A stretch of 64,000 nt of DNA, taken from positions 1,922,001 through 1,986,000 of the forward strand of contig NZ_JRMH01000001.1 of assembly GCF_000803315.1 (NCBI RefSeq), in the 5' to 3' direction. Below, piece after piece: positions 37,162 through 49,933 of the stretch (position 1 is its first letter; each line of letters opens with the position of its first letter). The notes below the pieces were generated by a model. The model was not told the DNA's origin. It saw nothing but the letters and a program-made list of their open reading frames with translations, and made no database searches. A program made the translations under genes and the position numbers. The DNA comes from Pectobacterium actinidiae (GTDB taxonomy: Bacteria; Pseudomonadota; Gammaproteobacteria; Enterobacterales; Enterobacteriaceae).

Positions 37162-40100
37162 ATGATTGAACGCGGTAAATTTCGCTCACTAACGCTGGTC
37201 AACTGGAACGGCTTTTTCGCCCGCACCTTCGATCTGGATGAACTGGTTACCACGTTATCTGGTGGTAACGGTGCTGGGAAATCCACCACGATGGCCGCCT
37301 TTATTACGGCGCTGATCCCTGACCTGACGCTGTTGCACTTCAGGAATACCACCGAAGCGGGCGCCACCAGCGGTTCACGCGATAAAGGTCTGCACGGTAA
37401 ATTGCGCGCAGGCGTCTGCTACTCCACGCTGGATGTGGTTAACTCGCGTCATCAGCGCGTGCTGGTTGGGGTTCGCCTCCAGCAGGTTGCGGGACGTGAC
37501 CGTAAAGTCGATATCAAGCCTTTCACCATTCAGGGATTACCGACGGCCATCCAGCCGACGCAAATTCTGACACAGGTGGTCGGCGATCGTCAGGCGCGCG
37601 TGCTCTCATTGCAAGAGTTGAAAGATCGCGTCGAGGAGATGGAAGGCGTTCAGTTCAAGCAGTTTAACTCCATCACTGACTATCACTCGCTGATGTTTGA
37701 TTTGGGCGTGGTACCACGGCGTCTGCGTTCCGCATCCGATCGCAGCAAGTTCTATCGCCTGATCGAAGCATCGCTGTACGGCGGTATCTCCAGCGCGATT
37801 ACTCGCTCGCTGCGTGACTACCTGCTGCCGGAAAACAGCGGCGTGCGTAAAGCGTTTCAGGATATGGAAGCCGCGCTACGTGAAAACCGCATGACGCTGG
37901 AAGCGATCCGTGTCACCCAGTCCGACCGCGATCTGTTCAAACACCTGATCTCTGAAGCGACGTCCTATGTGGCCGCTGACTACATGCGGCACGCCAATGA
38001 ACGCCGTATTCATCTGGATGGGGCGTTGGAGCTGCGTCGTGACCTGTTCTCCAGCCGTAAGCAACTGTCGACGGAGCAATATCGTCATGTAGAAATGGCG
38101 CGGGAACTGGCAGAGCAGAGCGGTGCCGAAGGCGATCTGGAAACCGATTATCAGGCGGCCAGCGATCACCTGAATCTGGTGCAGACCGCCATGCGCCAGC
38201 AGGAGAAAATCGAGCGCTATAACGCCGATCTGGAAGAATTGAGCTATCGCCTCGAAGAACAGAACGAGGTGGTGGAAGAAGCACGGGAGCAGCAGGCGGA
38301 AAACGAAGAGCGTGCCGATGCTGCCGAGCTGGAAGTGGATGAACTGAAAAGTCAGCTTGCCGATTATCAACAGGCGTTGGACGTGCAGCAAACGCGCGCC
38401 ATTCAGTACCAGCAGGCGCAACAAGCGCTGGAGCGCGCCCGCACGCTGTGCCAGTTGCCGGATTTAACGGCAGACAACGCGGATGAGTGGCTGGATAGCT
38501 ATCAGGCGAAAGAGCAGGAAGCGACAGAGATTCTGCTGATGCTGGAGCAGAAACTGAGCGTGGCCGATGCGGCGCACGGCCAGTTTGAACAAGCCTATCA
38601 GTTGGTGAGCAAGATTGCCGGTGCAGTGAATCGCAACGAGGCCTGGCAGGTAGCGCGCGATTTGCTGCGCGACAGCTCTTCACAACGTTATCAGGCGGAG
38701 CGAGTACAACCGCTGCGGATGCGTTTGTCTGAGCTGGAACAGCGCCTGCGTGAGCAGCAGGATGCCGAGCGGTTATTACAGGATTTCAGCAAACGCAACG
38801 GTCAGGATTATCAGCCGGAAGCGCTCGAATCACTCCAGCAAGAACTGGAGGCTCGCATAGAAACGCTATCATCGCTGGTGGCGGAAGCGGGTGAGCGTCG
38901 CATGGCGCTGCGCCAGGAGTTGGAGCAAACCCAACAGCGCATTCAGAAGCTGACTGCGCGTGCGCCAGTTTGGCTGGCCGCGCAGGAAATGCTGACGCAA
39001 CTGAGCGAGCAGAGCGGCGAAACGTTCGAAGATAGCCGCCAGGTAACGGAATTCATGCAGCAGTTGCTGGAGCGCGAGCGTGAAACCACGGTTGAACGTG
39101 ACGACATCGCGGCTCGCAAGCGGCAAATCGAAGCACAGATCGAGCGGCTGAGTCAGCCCGGTGGTTCAGAAGATCCACGCCTGAACGCGCTGGCGGAACG
39201 CTTTGGCGGCGTGCTGCTGTCTGAAATTTATGATGACGTGACACTGGATGATGCACCGTACTTCTCGGCGCTTTATGGGCCTTCCCGCCATGCGATAGTG
39301 GTGTCCGATCTCTCGCTGGTGCGCGATCAACTTGCCGGTCTGGAAGATTGCCCGGAAGATCTTTATCTGATCGAGGGTGACCCGCAGTCGTTTGATGACA
39401 GCGTGTTTGCCGTTGAAGAGCTGGAACGTGCCGTCGTGGTGAAAGTCGCGGAGCGTCAATGGCGTTATTCGCGTTTCCCGGAAGTGCCGCTATTTGGCCG
39501 CGCCGCGCGAGAAATGCGTCTGGAAAGCCTGCGTGATGAGCGCGAAGCACTGGCTGAACAGTACGCGACGCTGTCGTTTGATGTGCAGAAAACGCAGCGC
39601 CTGCACCAGTCTTTTAGCCGCTTTATCGGTACGCATCTGGCTGTGGTTTTTGATGACGATCCCGAAGCGGAAATTCGTACGCTTAGTTCTCGTCGTGGCG
39701 AGCTGGATCGTGCGATGGCTAGCTTTGATGGCGAAAACCAGCAGCAGCGCCAGCAGTATGAGCAGGCGAAAGAAGCCAGCGCACAGCTGAATAAACTGAT
39801 TCCGCGTATTAGCCTGCTTTGCGATGAGACATTGCAGGATCGTGTGGAAGAGATTCGTGCGGAACTGGATGAAACCGAAGAGTCTGCCCGTTTCATTCAG
39901 CAGCACGGTGTAACGCTGGCTAAGCTGGAACCGTTGGTGTCTGTCCTGCAAAGCGATCCGCAGCAGCACGAGCAGTTGCAGGAAGATTATACTCAGGCGC
40001 AGAACGCACAGCGGCAGGCAAAACAGCAGGCGTTTGCATTGACTGAGGTTGTGCAACGTCGCGCGCACTTTAGCTACGCCGATTCGGCTGGAATGCTGGG

Positions 40101-41601
40101 TGAAAATGCCGGTCTGAATGACAAACTGCGCCATCGTTTGGAACAGGCTGAGGCAGAACGGACAAAAGCGCGTGAGCAACTACGCCAGCATCAGGCTCAG
40201 CTGACGCAGTACAGTCAGGTTCAGGCTTCGCTGAAAAGTTCTTACGATGCTAAACAGGACATGCTGAAGGAACTGACGCAAGAGCTTCAGGATATCGGCG
40301 TACGTGCTGACGCGGATGCCGAAGCGCGCGCCCGTCAGCGTCGTGATGAACTACATGCTGCATTAAGCACCAATCGCTCGCGGCGTAATCAGTTAGAAAA
40401 ACAGATTACCTTCTGTGAAGCGGAAATGGACAGTTTGCAGAAGAAACTGCGCAAGCTGGAACGTGATTATCACCAGATGCGTGAGCAGGTTGTTACGGCG
40501 AAAGCGGGCTGGTGTGCGGTTATGCGTTTGGTTAAAGACAACGGCGTTGAGCGCCGTCTGCACCGCCGTGAACTGGCGTACATGGAAGGCGATGAACTGC
40601 GTTCCATGTCGGATAAGGCGCTGGGTGCGCTGCGTCTGGCGGTAGCGGATAACGAACATCTACGTGATGTACTGCGGCTTTCCGAAGATCCGAAACGACC
40701 AGAGCGCAAAATCCAGTTCTATATTGCCGTTTACCAGCATCTGCGTGAGCGTATCCGTCAGGATATTATCCGCACCGATGATCCGGTAGAAGCCATTGAG
40801 CAGATGGAGATCGAGCTTAACCGTCTGACTGAAGAACTGACGGCGCGTGAGCAGATGCTGGCCATCAGCTCACGCAGTGTGGCAAACATCATCCGTAAAA
40901 CGATCCAGCGTGAGCAGAACCGGATTCGGATGCTGAACCAGGGGCTGCAAGCGGTCGCGTTTGGTCAGGTGAAGAGTGTTCGTCTCAACGTCAACGTGCG
41001 CGAAACGCATACTACGTTGCTCAACGTCTTGTCCGAGCAGCAGGACATGCATCAGGATCTGTTTAACAGTAACCGTCTGACCTTCTCGGAAGCGTTGGCG
41101 AAACTGTATCAGCGCCTGAATCCTGAAATCGATATGGGGCAGCGCACGCCACAAACGATCGGTGAAGAACTACTGGATTACCGAAACTACCTTGAAATGG
41201 AAGTTGAGGTTAACCGTGGCGCGGATGGCTGGCTACGAGCGGAAAGTGGGGCGCTGTCCACCGGGGAAGCGATTGGTACTGGGATGTCGATTCTGGTCAT
41301 GGTGGTACAGAGCTGGGAAGAAGAGTCTAAGCGCCTGCGTGGCAAAGATATTATTCCGTGTCGTCTGCTCTTCCTCGATGAGGCGGCGCGTCTGGATGCC
41401 AAGTCGATCGCGACGCTGTTCGAACTTTGCGATCGTCTGGAAATGCAGTTGGTCATCGCAGCACCGGAAAATATCAGTCCCGAGAAGGGAACCACCTATA
41501 AGCTGGTGCGTAAAGTCTACCAGAATAACGAGCATGTCCATGTGGTCGGGCTACGTGGTTTCGGAACGGAAGCGCCAGAGACGCAAGAACAAGCTTCGTA
41601 G
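37162..41601 (+). CDS. mukB: SMC-like condensin ATPase
   Basis: A 1479-residue protein (E. coli 1486) that extrudes and compacts chromosomal DNA with MukE and MukF. The N-terminal Walker A is GGNGAGKS at residues 34-41. Two long coiled coils surround a hinge near the middle. The C-terminal head carries the signature region ([15 protein letters not shown]) and Walker B ([11 protein letters not shown]). No truncation seen. Confidence 0.98.
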   Translation: MIERGKFRSLTLVNWNGFFARTFDLDELVTTLSGGNGAGKSTTMAAFITALIPDLTLLHFRNTTEAGATSGSRDKGLHGKLRAGVCYSTLDVVNSRHQRVLVGVRLQQVAGRDRKVDIKPFTIQGLPTAIQPTQILTQVVGDRQARVLSLQELKDRVEEMEGVQFKQFNSITDYHSLMFDLGVVPRRLRSASDRSKFYRLIEASLYGGISSAITRSLRDYLLPENSGVRKAFQDMEAALRENRMTLEAIRVTQSDRDLFKHLISEATSYVAADYMRHANERRIHLDGALELRRDLFSSRKQLSTEQYRHVEMARELAEQSGAEGDLETDYQAASDHLNLVQTAMRQQEKIERYNADLEELSYRLEEQNEVVEEAREQQAENEERADAAELEVDELKSQLADYQQALDVQQTRAIQYQQAQQALERARTLCQLPDLTADNADEWLDSYQAKEQEATEILLMLEQKLSVADAAHGQFEQAYQLVSKIAGAVNRNEAWQVARDLLRDSSSQRYQAERVQPLRMRLSELEQRLREQQDAERLLQDFSKRNGQDYQPEALESLQQELEARIETLSSLVAEAGERRMALRQELEQTQQRIQKLTARAPVWLAAQEMLTQLSEQSGETFEDSRQVTEFMQQLLERERETTVERDDIAARKRQIEAQIERLSQPGGSEDPRLNALAERFGGVLLSEIYDDVTLDDAPYFSALYGPSRHAIVVSDLSLVRDQLAGLEDCPEDLYLIEGDPQSFDDSVFAVEELERAVVVKVAERQWRYSRFPEVPLFGRAAREMRLESLRDEREALAEQYATLSFDVQKTQRLHQSFSRFIGTHLAVVFDDDPEAEIRTLSSRRGELDRAMASFDGENQQQRQQYEQAKEASAQLNKLIPRISLLCDETLQDRVEEIRAELDETEESARFIQQHGVTLAKLEPLVSVLQSDPQQHEQLQEDYTQAQNAQRQAKQQAFALTEVVQRRAHFSYADSAGMLGENAGLNDKLRHRLEQAEAERTKAREQLRQHQAQLTQYSQVQASLKSSYDAKQDMLKELTQELQDIGVRADADAEARARQRRDELHAALSTNRSRRNQLEKQITFCEAEMDSLQKKLRKLERDYHQMREQVVTAKAGWCAVMRLVKDNGVERRLHRRELAYMEGDELRSMSDKALGALRLAVADNEHLRDVLRLSEDPKRPERKIQFYIAVYQHLRERIRQDIIRTDDPVEAIEQMEIELNRLTEELTAREQMLAISSRSVANIIRKTIQREQNRIRMLNQGLQAVAFGQVKSVRLNVNVRETHTTLLNVLSEQQDMHQDLFNSNRLTFSEALAKLYQRLNPEIDMGQRTPQTIGEELLDYRNYLEMEVEVNRGADGWLRAESGALSTGEAIGTGMSILVMVVQSWEEESKRLRGKDIIPCRLLFLDEAARLDAKSIATLFELCDRLEMQLVIAAPENISPEKGTTYKLVRKVYQNNEHVHVVGLRGFGTEAPETQEQAS

Positions 41602-41656
41602 TGCAGCGCGATAAATATTATCGTTGCCAGCGTGGTAGCACTTTTCCTCTATAATG

Positions 41657-41689
41657 ATAAAGCCGCTTTTTAAGCGGCTTTATTTTTTT
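41657..41689 (+). terminator. muk operon terminator
   Basis: A perfect 12-bp stem (41657-41668 with 41672-41683), 3-base loop and seven T. Confidence 0.95.
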
Positions 41690-42033
41690 CGTAAATCGTT
41701 GCGTAAAGAGAAGGCTGACAGGGAATAGCTTCATCAAACACGTAAGATAATAACCAGAAGAAGAAGCAAAAATATTTTTCTCTTTATATACTGACGATAA
41801 AACGATTGCAGGCCGCAGAAGGATTTACGGTTTTATGTTGCAAGGTGGCGACCGTAATAACGGACGCTATATAAAAATGATCATATTTCATTCTTCATCG
41901 TTTTCTACAATAGAAAGCGAAAGAATGTGCTTACGCAGTGTGACCGTTTACGAGCGAATTCGGTTTGTTATTTCCACATCCAACGTGGATTGTCGTGAAG
42001 GCATAGTGATTAATGAGTACAGGGGATAAATGG
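41690..42033 (+). other. AT-rich leader of ldtD, no gene recognised
   Basis: About 340 bases. One short frame (41835-42029) overlaps the ldtD start region but has neither family resemblance nor a good ribosome-binding site. No strong hairpin. Confidence 0.4.
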
Positions 42034-43770
42034 ATGTTGTTACATAAACGAAAAATGGTCAGGCTGCTGTTGCACGTGGGTTGTATTTGGGTTGGAAGCC
42101 TGTCTCCTTCGTTTTCGGTGCTGGCAGCCTCTCCGACGGTGTTATCAGGCTTATCGCAAGGCTCAGGTGTGGTGTCTGTAGAAAATAGCCGAGCAGGGCT
42201 TCTGGCCGCGCTGCCGCACGGTATGACGTTACATTATCTCTCTGATTTATCATCGCTTTATGCCCAACATCAGATGCAACCTATGTGGGCAGATAATCGC
42301 GCAGTTCAACAGTTTCAACAGCAACTGGCCGAATTGGCGATCGCCGGCGTACAGCCGCAGTTCACCACGTGGGTGACCTGGTTGACCGATCCGCAATTGA
42401 CTGGGTTTGCACGTGATGTCGTGCTATCGGATGCGATGCTGGGTTATTTGCAATTCGTCTCTGGTGTCGAGCGTAGCGGTAACGACTGGCTGTACAGCAG
42501 CGTGCCTTACCGTTTGCAATCGCCAGCGCTCAATATCGTTTCTCAATGGCAACAGGCCGTAAAATCTGGCACCAGCGCAGCCTATGTCGTTTCGCTGGCA
42601 CCGCAGCATTCGCAGTACGCCAAAATGCATGAGGCGCTGAAGACGATGCTGACGGACAATCGTCCGTGGCCGAGTCTGAATATGACGGAATCTCTGCGCC
42701 CGGAACAGCAGAGTCGGGAACTGGCGGTACTGCGTGAAATTCTGCAACGTACCGGTATGCTGTCGTCAACAGAGAGCATTACGCTGTTTAACGAAAATGC
42801 CGCCGCGACGACAGTCTCGACGGGACAGGCTCCGCTGGTCGATGGCAGCGGTACTATCGACGATCGTTATACTGGCGCACTGGTTGACGCGGTTAAACGC
42901 TTCCAGCATTGGCAAGGGCTCGATGATGATGGCGTTATTGGTAAACGTACGCGCGATTGGCTTAATGTGTCCCCGCAAATGCGCGCAACGCTGCTGGCGC
43001 TGAATATCCAGCGTCTGCGCCTGTTACCGGACAATGTTCATACCGGTATTATGGTGAACATCCCCAATTATTCCCTGATCTATTATCAGGATGGCGCTGA
43101 GCGTTTATCGTCGCGCGTCATTGTTGGGCAACCCAAGCGTAAGACACCGTTGATGAGCAGCTCGTTGTATAACGTCGTGGTCAATCCGCCGTGGAATGTT
43201 CCGACGACGCTGACTCGTCAGGACATCATTCCTAAAGTGGTGCGTGACCCAGGCTATCTACAGCGCCATGGCTACACGGTGTTGTCTGGCTGGAGTCAGG
43301 ATGCTGAAGCGATCGATCCTTCAATGATCGATTGGCAGATGGTGTCAGCGGAGCGCTTCCCCTATCGCCTGCGTCAGGCCCCAGGTGCGAATAACTCGCT
43401 GGGACGCTATAAGTTCAATATGCCGAACTCAGAGGCGATTTATCTGCATGACACGCCTAATCACAATCTGTTCCAGCGCGATATCCGGGCGTTGAGCTCC
43501 GGCTGCGTGCGGGTTAATAAAGCATCGGAACTGGCTAGCATGCTATTGCAGGATGCGGGATGGAATAATAGTCGTATTTCTTCCACGCTGGATCAGGGGA
43601 ATACCACCTTTGTGTCAATGAAACATCGGATTCCGGTCAACCTCTATTACCTGACCGCGTGGGTGGCTGAAGATGGCAGGCCGCAGTTCCGAACAGATAT
43701 TTACAATTATGATGATACCGCTCGTGCCGGAACGAAAGTGCTGTCCAGAGCAGGGCTGTTGCTTCAGTAA
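42034..43770 (+). CDS. ldtD: L,D-transpeptidase forming 3-3 peptidoglycan crosslinks
   Basis: A 578-residue periplasmic enzyme (YcbB). N-terminal signal/membrane segment at about residues 8-32; a peptidoglycan-binding repeat near residue 280-310 ([19 protein letters not shown]); then the YkuD catalytic domain with [10 protein letters not shown] and the active Cys in [10 protein letters not shown]. It joins two meso-diaminopimelate residues, confers beta-lactam tolerance and helps during envelope stress in E. coli. ATG at 42034 preferred over 42013, with AGGGG upstream. Confidence 0.95.
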   Translation: MLLHKRKMVRLLLHVGCIWVGSLSPSFSVLAASPTVLSGLSQGSGVVSVENSRAGLLAALPHGMTLHYLSDLSSLYAQHQMQPMWADNRAVQQFQQQLAELAIAGVQPQFTTWVTWLTDPQLTGFARDVVLSDAMLGYLQFVSGVERSGNDWLYSSVPYRLQSPALNIVSQWQQAVKSGTSAAYVVSLAPQHSQYAKMHEALKTMLTDNRPWPSLNMTESLRPEQQSRELAVLREILQRTGMLSSTESITLFNENAAATTVSTGQAPLVDGSGTIDDRYTGALVDAVKRFQHWQGLDDDGVIGKRTRDWLNVSPQMRATLLALNIQRLRLLPDNVHTGIMVNIPNYSLIYYQDGAERLSSRVIVGQPKRKTPLMSSSLYNVVVNPPWNVPTTLTRQDIIPKVVRDPGYLQRHGYTVLSGWSQDAEAIDPSMIDWQMVSAERFPYRLRQAPGANNSLGRYKFNMPNSEAIYLHDTPNHNLFQRDIRALSSGCVRVNKASELASMLLQDAGWNNSRISSTLDQGNTTFVSMKHRIPVNLYYLTAWVAEDGRPQFRTDIYNYDDTARAGTKVLSRAGLLLQ

Positions 43771-43948
43771 GTATTGAAAATACGGGTATTAGTGGCATTA
43801 CTATTTTATTGTTTTGCGGGGGATCGATGCGATCTTCCGCAAACCCCTTAGCAAAGCGGGTTGACTCACTTTTCTCTGGCAGTTAAGGTTCAAGGCGGTG
43901 CGTTTTGTGCCTCCTTTTATACCGTTTTTTAGCCAGGGTACTTGCTCT

Positions 43949-44497
43949 ATGGATCACATTGACAATCATCGCCGTAAGTGGCTTGCACTGGGTGGTGCCG
44001 CGCTGGGCATCGCACTGCTTCCTGGTCAGGCATTTGCGACGTTATCTACACCCCGACCACGAATTTTGACGCTGAATAACCTGAATACCGGAGAGCGGCT
44101 GAAAACGGAATTCTTTGATGGTAAACGGTATAACAAGTCAGAACTTTCCCGCCTGAATCACTTTTTCCGCGATTATCGCGCAAATAAAGTCAAAACGATT
44201 GACCCCCAACTTTTTGATCAGCTTTATCGCTTACAGGTTATGTTGGGCACCAACAAGCCCGTACAGCTGATTTCTGGTTATCGCGCGATAGATACAAATA
44301 ATGAATTACGTGCGCATAGCAGAGGTGTGGCAAAGCAGAGCTACCACACGAAGGGGCAGGCGATGGATTTCCATATTGAAGGCGTTCAGCTGGCCAACAT
44401 TCGTAAAGCGGCAATGAAAATGCGTGCCGGCGGGGTTGGCTACTACCCACGCAGTGATTTCGTTCACATCGATACCGGCCCGGTCCGCACCTGGTAA
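43949..44497 (+). CDS. mepK: murein endopeptidase, DUF882/M15 family
   Basis: A 182-residue protein matching E. coli MepK (YcbK, 182), which cleaves 3-3 and some 4-3 crosslinks. The zinc-site motifs are [11 protein letters not shown] and VHIDTG. The N-terminus has a twin-arginine signal (HRRKWLAL) followed by a hydrophobic stretch ending AFA. The start was set by alignment; a frame beginning at 43898 gives only a hydrophobic extension. Confidence 0.94.
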   Translation: MDHIDNHRRKWLALGGAALGIALLPGQAFATLSTPRPRILTLNNLNTGERLKTEFFDGKRYNKSELSRLNHFFRDYRANKVKTIDPQLFDQLYRLQVMLGTNKPVQLISGYRAIDTNNELRAHSRGVAKQSYHTKGQAMDFHIEGVQLANIRKAAMKMRAGGVGYYPRSDFVHIDTGPVRTW

Positions 44498-44525
44498 TTC
44501 GCTATCCCAGCGTTACTTTTTTGAT

Positions 44526-44552
44526 ACGGCTCGCGAATACATAGCGAGCCGT
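44526..44552 (+). terminator. stem-loop between mepK and gloC
   Basis: A 9-bp perfect stem (44526-44534 with 44544-44552) with no strong T run; partial terminator or processing site. Confidence 0.5.
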
Positions 44553-44576
44553 TCAGTTTATTCAACATGGAGTGAT

Positions 44577-45224
44577 ATGAAATATCAAATAGTCCCGGTG
44601 ACGGCCTTTAGCCAGAACTGCACGTTGTTATGGTGCGAAAAAACGAATGAAGCGGCGATTGTCGATCCCGGTGGCGATGCCGAAAAAATCAAACGTGCCG
44701 TTGCGGATGCAGGGATTTCGGTTAAACAGATTTTGTTAACGCACGGTCATTTGGATCATGTCGGCGCGGCGGCGGAATTGGCTGAGCACTATCAGGTAGC
44801 AATTATTGGCCCGCAGATTGAAGATGCTTTCTGGCTGGAAGGGCTACCGGCACAGAGCCGCATGTTTGGTCTGGAAGAATGTGCGCCGCTGACTCCATCG
44901 CGCTGGCTACAGGAAGGTGATGAGGTTAGCGTGGGCGAGACGACGCTGGCAGTTTTCCACTGTCCGGGTCATACACCGGGCCACATTGTTTTCTTTGATG
45001 CAGAATCGCGTCTGGCACAGGTCGGCGATGTTATTTTTAACGGCGGCGTAGGGCGTACCGATTTTCCACAGGGAGATCATCAGGCATTGATCGCGTCCAT
45101 CAAAAATAAGCTGCTGCCACTGGGTGATGATGTGACGTTTATTCCAGGACACGGTCCGATGTCAAACTTAGGACATGAGCGTAAAACCAATCCGTTCCTG
45201 CGTGAAGATGCCGCGATGTGGTAG
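44577..45224 (+). CDS. gloC: type II glyoxalase, metallo-beta-lactamase fold
   Basis: A 215-residue hydrolase (YcbL) that splits S-lactoylglutathione in methylglyoxal detoxification. The metal motif is THGHLDHVG; further ligands occur in [16 protein letters not shown] and PGHGP. Start at 44577 with GGAG upstream. Confidence 0.94.
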   Translation: MKYQIVPVTAFSQNCTLLWCEKTNEAAIVDPGGDAEKIKRAVADAGISVKQILLTHGHLDHVGAAAELAEHYQVAIIGPQIEDAFWLEGLPAQSRMFGLEECAPLTPSRWLQEGDEVSVGETTLAVFHCPGHTPGHIVFFDAESRLAQVGDVIFNGGVGRTDFPQGDHQALIASIKNKLLPLGDDVTFIPGHGPMSNLGHERKTNPFLREDAAMW

Positions 45225-45258
45225 TTTCTGTATTTCTTATCAGTAAAGGTCAGAAATG

Positions 45259-45288
45259 AAAAAGCCGACACGCTGTGTCGGCTTTTTT
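45259..45288. terminator. bidirectional terminator between gloC and aspC
   Basis: A 13-bp stem (AAAAAGCCGACAC with GTGTCGGCTTTTT) and a 3-base loop, with A and T runs on both sides, serving the two convergent genes. Confidence 0.95.
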
Positions 45289-45301
45289 GATCGCAGAACG
45301 A

Positions 45302-46492
45302 TCAGAGTACGGCAACAATCGCTTCGCAGAGCGGAGCCATGTTTTCTGGCGTCATTCCCGCAACGTTGATACGGCCAGAGTTCACCGCGTAAACGCCAAA
45401 TTCATCACGCAGACGCAGAACCTGCTCTTTGGTCAAGCCGCTGAATGAGAACATCCCATTCTGGTTAATGATGAAGGAGAAATCCTGCTGCGCGCCTTTT
45501 TCCTGCAAGGTATTGACGAACAGTTGACGCATGCGTTGAATTCGCTCACGCATCGCCGTCAATTCCTGCTCCCAAATCGCTTTAAGTGCATCGTTGCCCA
45601 GAATGGTCGCAACAACGGTCGCACCGTGTGACGGTGGGTTAGAGTAGTTTGCGCGAATAGCGGCTTTCACCTGGCTGAATGCTTTGTCTGCTGTTTCGGC
45701 ATTAGCGGCAACCAGCGTACAGGCACCGACGCGCTCATTGTACAAGCCGAAGTTTTTAGAGTATGAGCTGCATACAATCAGTTCATCGTGTTTTGCAGCG
45801 AAGAGACGCAGACCTTCCGCATCTTCTTCTAGCCCGCGGGCAAAGCCCTGATAGGCGAAGTCAAACAGCGGCAACCAGCCTTTCGCTACCGACAGTTCGG
45901 CCAGTGTTGCCCACTGCTCAGCGGTAGGATCGATACCGGTTGGGTTGTGGCAACAGCCGTGGAACAGCACCACATCACCTGCTTGTGCGGCGTTCAGGCT
46001 GTTCAGCAGGCCATCAAAATCCAGCGCATGGTTCGCTGCATCGTAGTAGTCATACTGGCATACTTCCAAACCGACAGCAGAGAAGACGTTATGGTGATTT
46101 GGCCAGGTTGGGTTGCTGATCCAAATGCGTTTCGCAGACGTTTGATTGGCAATGAAATCAGCGGCTACGCGCAACGCACCGGTTCCGCCTGGAGTTTGCG
46201 CCGTGCGGGCACGTTTGTCGGCAATAATGGCATTCTGCTTGCCAAACAATAACTCCTGCGTGCACTGACCGAATGCTGGCAGACCGTCAATGCCCAGATA
46301 GTTTTTGGTGGTTTCATTTTCCAGCAGATAGTGTTCTGCTTTTTTTACGCTGGTCAGAACCGGCGTTTTACCGGTTTCATCTTTATAGACACCAATACCC
46401 AGATTGATTTTATTCGCGCGGTCATCGGCGCGGAAGAGATCGGTCAGCCCGAGAATAGGATCGGCCGGTGCGGCAGAGATATTTTCAAACAT
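45302..46492 (-). CDS. aspC: aspartate aminotransferase
   Basis: A 396-residue PLP enzyme (E. coli 396) converting oxaloacetate and glutamate to aspartate and 2-oxoglutarate. [14 protein letters not shown] contains the PLP-binding lysine. [16 protein letters not shown] sets the start; the open frame extends to 46561 without family similarity. Confidence 0.98.
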   Translation of the reverse strand: MFENISAAPADPILGLTDLFRADDRANKINLGIGVYKDETGKTPVLTSVKKAEHYLLENETTKNYLGIDGLPAFGQCTQELLFGKQNAIIADKRARTAQTPGGTGALRVAADFIANQTSAKRIWISNPTWPNHHNVFSAVGLEVCQYDYYDAANHALDFDGLLNSLNAAQAGDVVLFHGCCHNPTGIDPTAEQWATLAELSVAKGWLPLFDFAYQGFARGLEEDAEGLRLFAAKHDELIVCSSYSKNFGLYNERVGACTLVAANAETADKAFSQVKAAIRANYSNPPSHGATVVATILGNDALKAIWEQELTAMRERIQRMRQLFVNTLQEKGAQQDFSFIINQNGMFSFSGLTKEQVLRLRDEFGVYAVNSGRINVAGMTPENMAPLCEAIVAVL

Positions 46493-46732
46493 TGCCAGAA
46501 TGTTCCATAACTGAGATGAAATAAGAATTCTCAGAGTACCGTCAGTAAAAGGCTTTGCCAACCGTTGATGTTAAAAAGAAAGGGAAATAACAGGGAGGAG
46601 GAGAGAGACGAAATAAAAGACTGGTTAGGTGGGGATAATTGGCGCAGCGTGGCGTAAAGCAGAAACAAAAAAATGCGGGGAGCATTTTTCACTGGCGCTG
46701 GCTATGGACACTAAAGGGTTATCTGTGCGCAA

Positions 46733-46763
46733 TAAAAAAGACAGAGCAAAGGCTCTGTCTTTT
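46733..46763 (-). terminator. ompF terminator
   Basis: A perfect 12-bp stem (46736-46747 with 46752-46763), with T run on the minus strand, 45 bases past the ompF stop. The rest of 46493-46732 is the aspC upstream region; no gene seen. Confidence 0.9.
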
Positions 46764-46807
46764 CATGCAATACGAACGATTAACTCGTTACGTTATGCTG
46801 CGACAAC

Positions 46808-47920
46808 TTAGAACTGGTAAGTCAGACCCAGAGCAACAGTATCGTCATCGTTGACGCCGTATACGTTGGTGTCTTTGATCAGGTTGATCTGGTAGTCAAC
46901 ATAGGTGGACATGTTTTTGTTGAACGCATAGGTAGCGCCAACGCTGACATATTTAGTGATGTAATCATTTTTGTTGTTTACATCATCTTTAGCTTTGCCA
47001 GAAACATATGCTAGAGATGGAGTCAGACCGAAATCGAAGTTGTATTGTGCAACAGCTTCAAAGATTTTGGTTTTGTCTGCGAAACCATCAGTCAGAGCAA
47101 CACCAGCAGGACCTGAAGTTTGACCGATATAAGATACGTTACGGTATTCACCGTAGGTAGCAGCCAAGTAGACAGCATTGGCATCATATTTCAGACCAGT
47201 TGCCCAAGCTTCAGCATTCTTACCACGGCCAGTGGTCGCATTGTTGTTCTGATTATCAGTGCGGTTAACTGCAGCATAAGATGCTACAACACCCAGACCG
47301 ATATCTGAGTCGTAAGAAGAGGAGATACCCCAGCCGTCACCATTTTGCTCGTTAATGTTGCCACGGCTGTTAGTGCTATCGCTGTTGTTTTTACCTTGGT
47401 ATTGAACAGCGAAGTTCCAGCCGTCAACCAAGCCGAAGAAGTTGCTATTACGGTAAGTTGCAACGCCAGTAGAACGACCGGTCAGGAAGTTATCGGAGTT
47501 GGATTGATCGCCACCAAACTCTGGCAGTACGTCGGTATAAGCGATACCGTCATATGCAACGCCCAGATTACGACCGTAGTCGAAAGAACCAGCATCAGCA
47601 AATTTCAAACCAGCAAAGGCATAACGAGTTTTATCGGAGTTAGAAGAACCAGAGCTTTCAGCTCTGTTGCCTTGGAACTGATATTCAAAACGGCCAAAAC
47701 CAGTCAGTTGATCAGCGATCTGAGTTTCACCTTTGAAGCCCAGACGAGCATAGGTTTTATCGCCATCATTACCGTTGTTATCAGAGAAGTAGTGCAGACC
47801 AGTGATTTTACCAGTCAGATCCAGCTTGTTGCCGTCTTTGTTATAAACTTCAGCAGCGTTGGCTGCGCCAGCGACTAACAGAGCTGGGATTACTACTGCA
47901 AGAATGTTGCGTTTCATCAT
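46808..47920 (-). CDS. ompF: outer membrane trimeric porin
   Basis: A 370-residue general porin. Signal peptide [18 protein letters not shown]... cut after ANA (residue 22). Sixteen-strand barrel features: [13 protein letters not shown] at the mature start, constriction loop near LPEFGGD, and a terminal Phe (GLTYQF). asnS-ompF-aspC is the E. coli order, which supports OmpF over OmpC. GAGGG precedes the ATG. Upstream OmpR-type sites and a conserved leader are visible. Confidence 0.93.
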   Translation of the reverse strand: MMKRNILAVVIPALLVAGAANAAEVYNKDGNKLDLTGKITGLHYFSDNNGNDGDKTYARLGFKGETQIADQLTGFGRFEYQFQGNRAESSGSSNSDKTRYAFAGLKFADAGSFDYGRNLGVAYDGIAYTDVLPEFGGDQSNSDNFLTGRSTGVATYRNSNFFGLVDGWNFAVQYQGKNNSDSTNSRGNINEQNGDGWGISSSYDSDIGLGVVASYAAVNRTDNQNNNATTGRGKNAEAWATGLKYDANAVYLAATYGEYRNVSYIGQTSGPAGVALTDGFADKTKIFEAVAQYNFDFGLTPSLAYVSGKAKDDVNNKNDYITKYVSVGATYAFNKNMSTYVDYQINLIKDTNVYGVNDDDTVALGLTYQF

Positions 47921-48077
47921 TATTACCCTCATTGGTGTTATTTAGACACCTGCCACTGCCATAAATAATTCTTTACGGAACTATTCCTGAAAGTTTGGTG
48001 TCTTCCTGTGTCTGAACGCAGTTTTCCATTCGCTCGCTAGTTAATCCACCCTAAAGATGCTACAAACTTCGCAATCG

Positions 48078-48113
48078 AGTAACAAATAGAAATAATATGT
48101 ATCTAAATGTAAA
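48078..48113 (-). promoter_or_regulatory. OmpR-binding region of ompF
   Basis: On the minus strand TTTACATTTAGATACATATT (48094-48113) followed by ATTTCTATTTGTTACTC closely matches the F1/F2 sites of E. coli ompF (TTTACTTTTGGTTACATATT). TTTGTAGCA and the segments AGACACCAAACTTTCA and GGCAGTGGCAGGTGTC of the E. coli ompF leader are also present downstream. Confidence 0.85.
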
Positions 48114-48146
48114 ATACAGGGAACTTTGTGAGACATAACAAAAATT

Positions 48147-48176
48147 AAAAAAAAAGAGCCGGGAAACCCGACTCTT
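48147..48176 (-). terminator. asnS terminator
   Basis: A 5 plus 4-bp stem (48154-48158/48072-type arm at 48172-48176, and 48160-48163/48067-type arm at 48167-48170) with one mismatch; nine consecutive A on the plus strand give a T run on the minus strand. It lies 40 bases past the asnS stop. Confidence 0.85.
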
Positions 48177-48215
48177 CTTTTCTACATATTTGTTTTACTT
48201 ATATTAAATTTTTAT

Positions 48216-49616
48216 TTAGAAACTGGCATTCCGTGGAGTACGCGGGAAAGGGATCACGTCGCGCACATTCTGTACACCGGTAACATAAGCAATTAATCGT
48301 TCAAAACCTAAACCAAAACCGGAATGGGGAATGGTGCCGTAACGACGTAAATCACGATACCACCAGTAGTCTTCTTTATTCAGCCCCATCTCTTCCAGAC
48401 GGCTATCCAGTTGAGCCAGACGCTCTTCACGCTGAGAGCCCCCGATGATCTCGCCGATTCCCGGTGCCAGAACATCCATTGCGGCAACTGTTTTACCGTC
48501 TTCATTCATACGCATGTAGAACGCTTTGATGTCTTTCGGATAGTTTTTAACGACGACCGGTGCTTTGAAGTGTTGCTCTGCCAGATAACGCTCGTGTTCG
48601 GAAGAGAGGTCAACGCCCCAGTAAACTGGGTTTTCGAACTGCTTCCCACAGTTCAGCAGGATCTCGACGGCTTCGGTGTAATCTACCTGTGCGAAATCGG
48701 AGCTCACGAATTTTTCCAGTCGAGTGATGGCTTCTTTATCAACACGTTCGGCGAAGAACGCCATATCATCGGCACGTTCGTCCAGCACGGCCTGGAAAAC
48801 ATATTTCAGCAGGTTTTCCGCCAGACCGGCCACGTCATCCAGAGAAGCAAACGCAACTTCTGGTTCGATCATCCAAAACTCGGCCAGATGGCGGCTAGTA
48901 TTGGAGTTTTCTGCGCGGAAGGTTGGACCAAAGGTATACACGTTGGACAGCGCACAGGCGTAGGTTTCGCCGTTCAACTGGCCAGATACGGTCAGGAAGG
49001 CTTCTTTACCGAAGAAGTCTTCGCTGAAATCCACTTTACCTTGTTCGGTACGCGGCAGGTTTTCCAGATCGAGCGTGGAAACGCGGAACATTTCACCCGC
49101 GCCTTCGGTATCGGACGCGGTAATCAGCGGGGTAGACACCCAGAAGTAGCCGTTCTCATGGAAGAAGCGGTGAATGGCCTGTGCCAGCGTATGGCGAACA
49201 CGTGCCACGGCACCGATCAGGTTAGTACGCGGACGCAAATGCGCGACTTCACGCAGGTATTCGATGCTGTGGCGTTTTGCCGCCATCGGGTAGGTATCGG
49301 GATCGTCAACCCAGCCGACGACGTTGACATTAGTGGCTTGCAGCTCGAAGCTCTGGCCTTCACCCGGAGACGCGACGACATTCCCCGTGATTTCTACGGA
49401 GCAACCGGTAGTCAGGCGCAGCACGTCATCCTGATAATTGGAGAGATTATTATTAACGACAGCCTGTAATGGATTAAAGCAGGAGCCGTCATAAACGGCG
49501 ATAAAGGAGATACCGGCTTTAGAATCTCTCCGGGTACGTACCCAGCCGCGCACGGTGACTTCGCTGTCAACGGCGACACGGCCTTGCAGTACATCGACTA
49601 CAGGCACTACGCTCAT
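48216..49616 (-). CDS. asnS: asparaginyl-tRNA synthetase
   Basis: A 466-residue class II synthetase (E. coli 466). An N-terminal OB-fold anticodon domain ([17 protein letters not shown]) precedes motif 2 ([21 protein letters not shown]) and motif 3 ([15 protein letters not shown]). Confidence 0.98.
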   Translation of the reverse strand: MSVVPVVDVLQGRVAVDSEVTVRGWVRTRRDSKAGISFIAVYDGSCFNPLQAVVNNNLSNYQDDVLRLTTGCSVEITGNVVASPGEGQSFELQATNVNVVGWVDDPDTYPMAAKRHSIEYLREVAHLRPRTNLIGAVARVRHTLAQAIHRFFHENGYFWVSTPLITASDTEGAGEMFRVSTLDLENLPRTEQGKVDFSEDFFGKEAFLTVSGQLNGETYACALSNVYTFGPTFRAENSNTSRHLAEFWMIEPEVAFASLDDVAGLAENLLKYVFQAVLDERADDMAFFAERVDKEAITRLEKFVSSDFAQVDYTEAVEILLNCGKQFENPVYWGVDLSSEHERYLAEQHFKAPVVVKNYPKDIKAFYMRMNEDGKTVAAMDVLAPGIGEIIGGSQREERLAQLDSRLEEMGLNKEDYWWYRDLRRYGTIPHSGFGLGFERLIAYVTGVQNVRDVIPFPRTPRNASF

Positions 49617-49789
49617 AAAATTCTCTCTTTAATTAATCGTGTTTAAGAAATATATCGTGGTTAAAACGCCAAATGGCCCAATCCGAGCCATTTGCTATGT
49701 TACTTGCGATGCAACAGGACACAAGCAGAAATCACCGGAATGGCGCGAAGTTTTCGCTCATGCTGGTGAATCTGCTGCAAAGTTGGTCA
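49617..49789. other. asnS upstream region without a recognised gene
   Basis: About 170 bases between asnS and the ERIC. A 71-codon plus-strand frame (49639-49854) runs into the repeat and has no family match or convincing start. Confidence 0.4.
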
Positions 49790-49914
<125 letters not shown>

Positions 49915-49933
49915 TAGGGGAGGGGGAGACGTT

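Noticed and set aside
41835..42029. 64-codon frame upstream of ldtD
   Set aside because: No family resemblance, no good start signal, and it runs into the ldtD start region.
48411..49469. 352-codon plus-strand frame inside asnS
   Set aside because: Antisense shadow of a fully conserved tRNA synthetase; no independent start signal.
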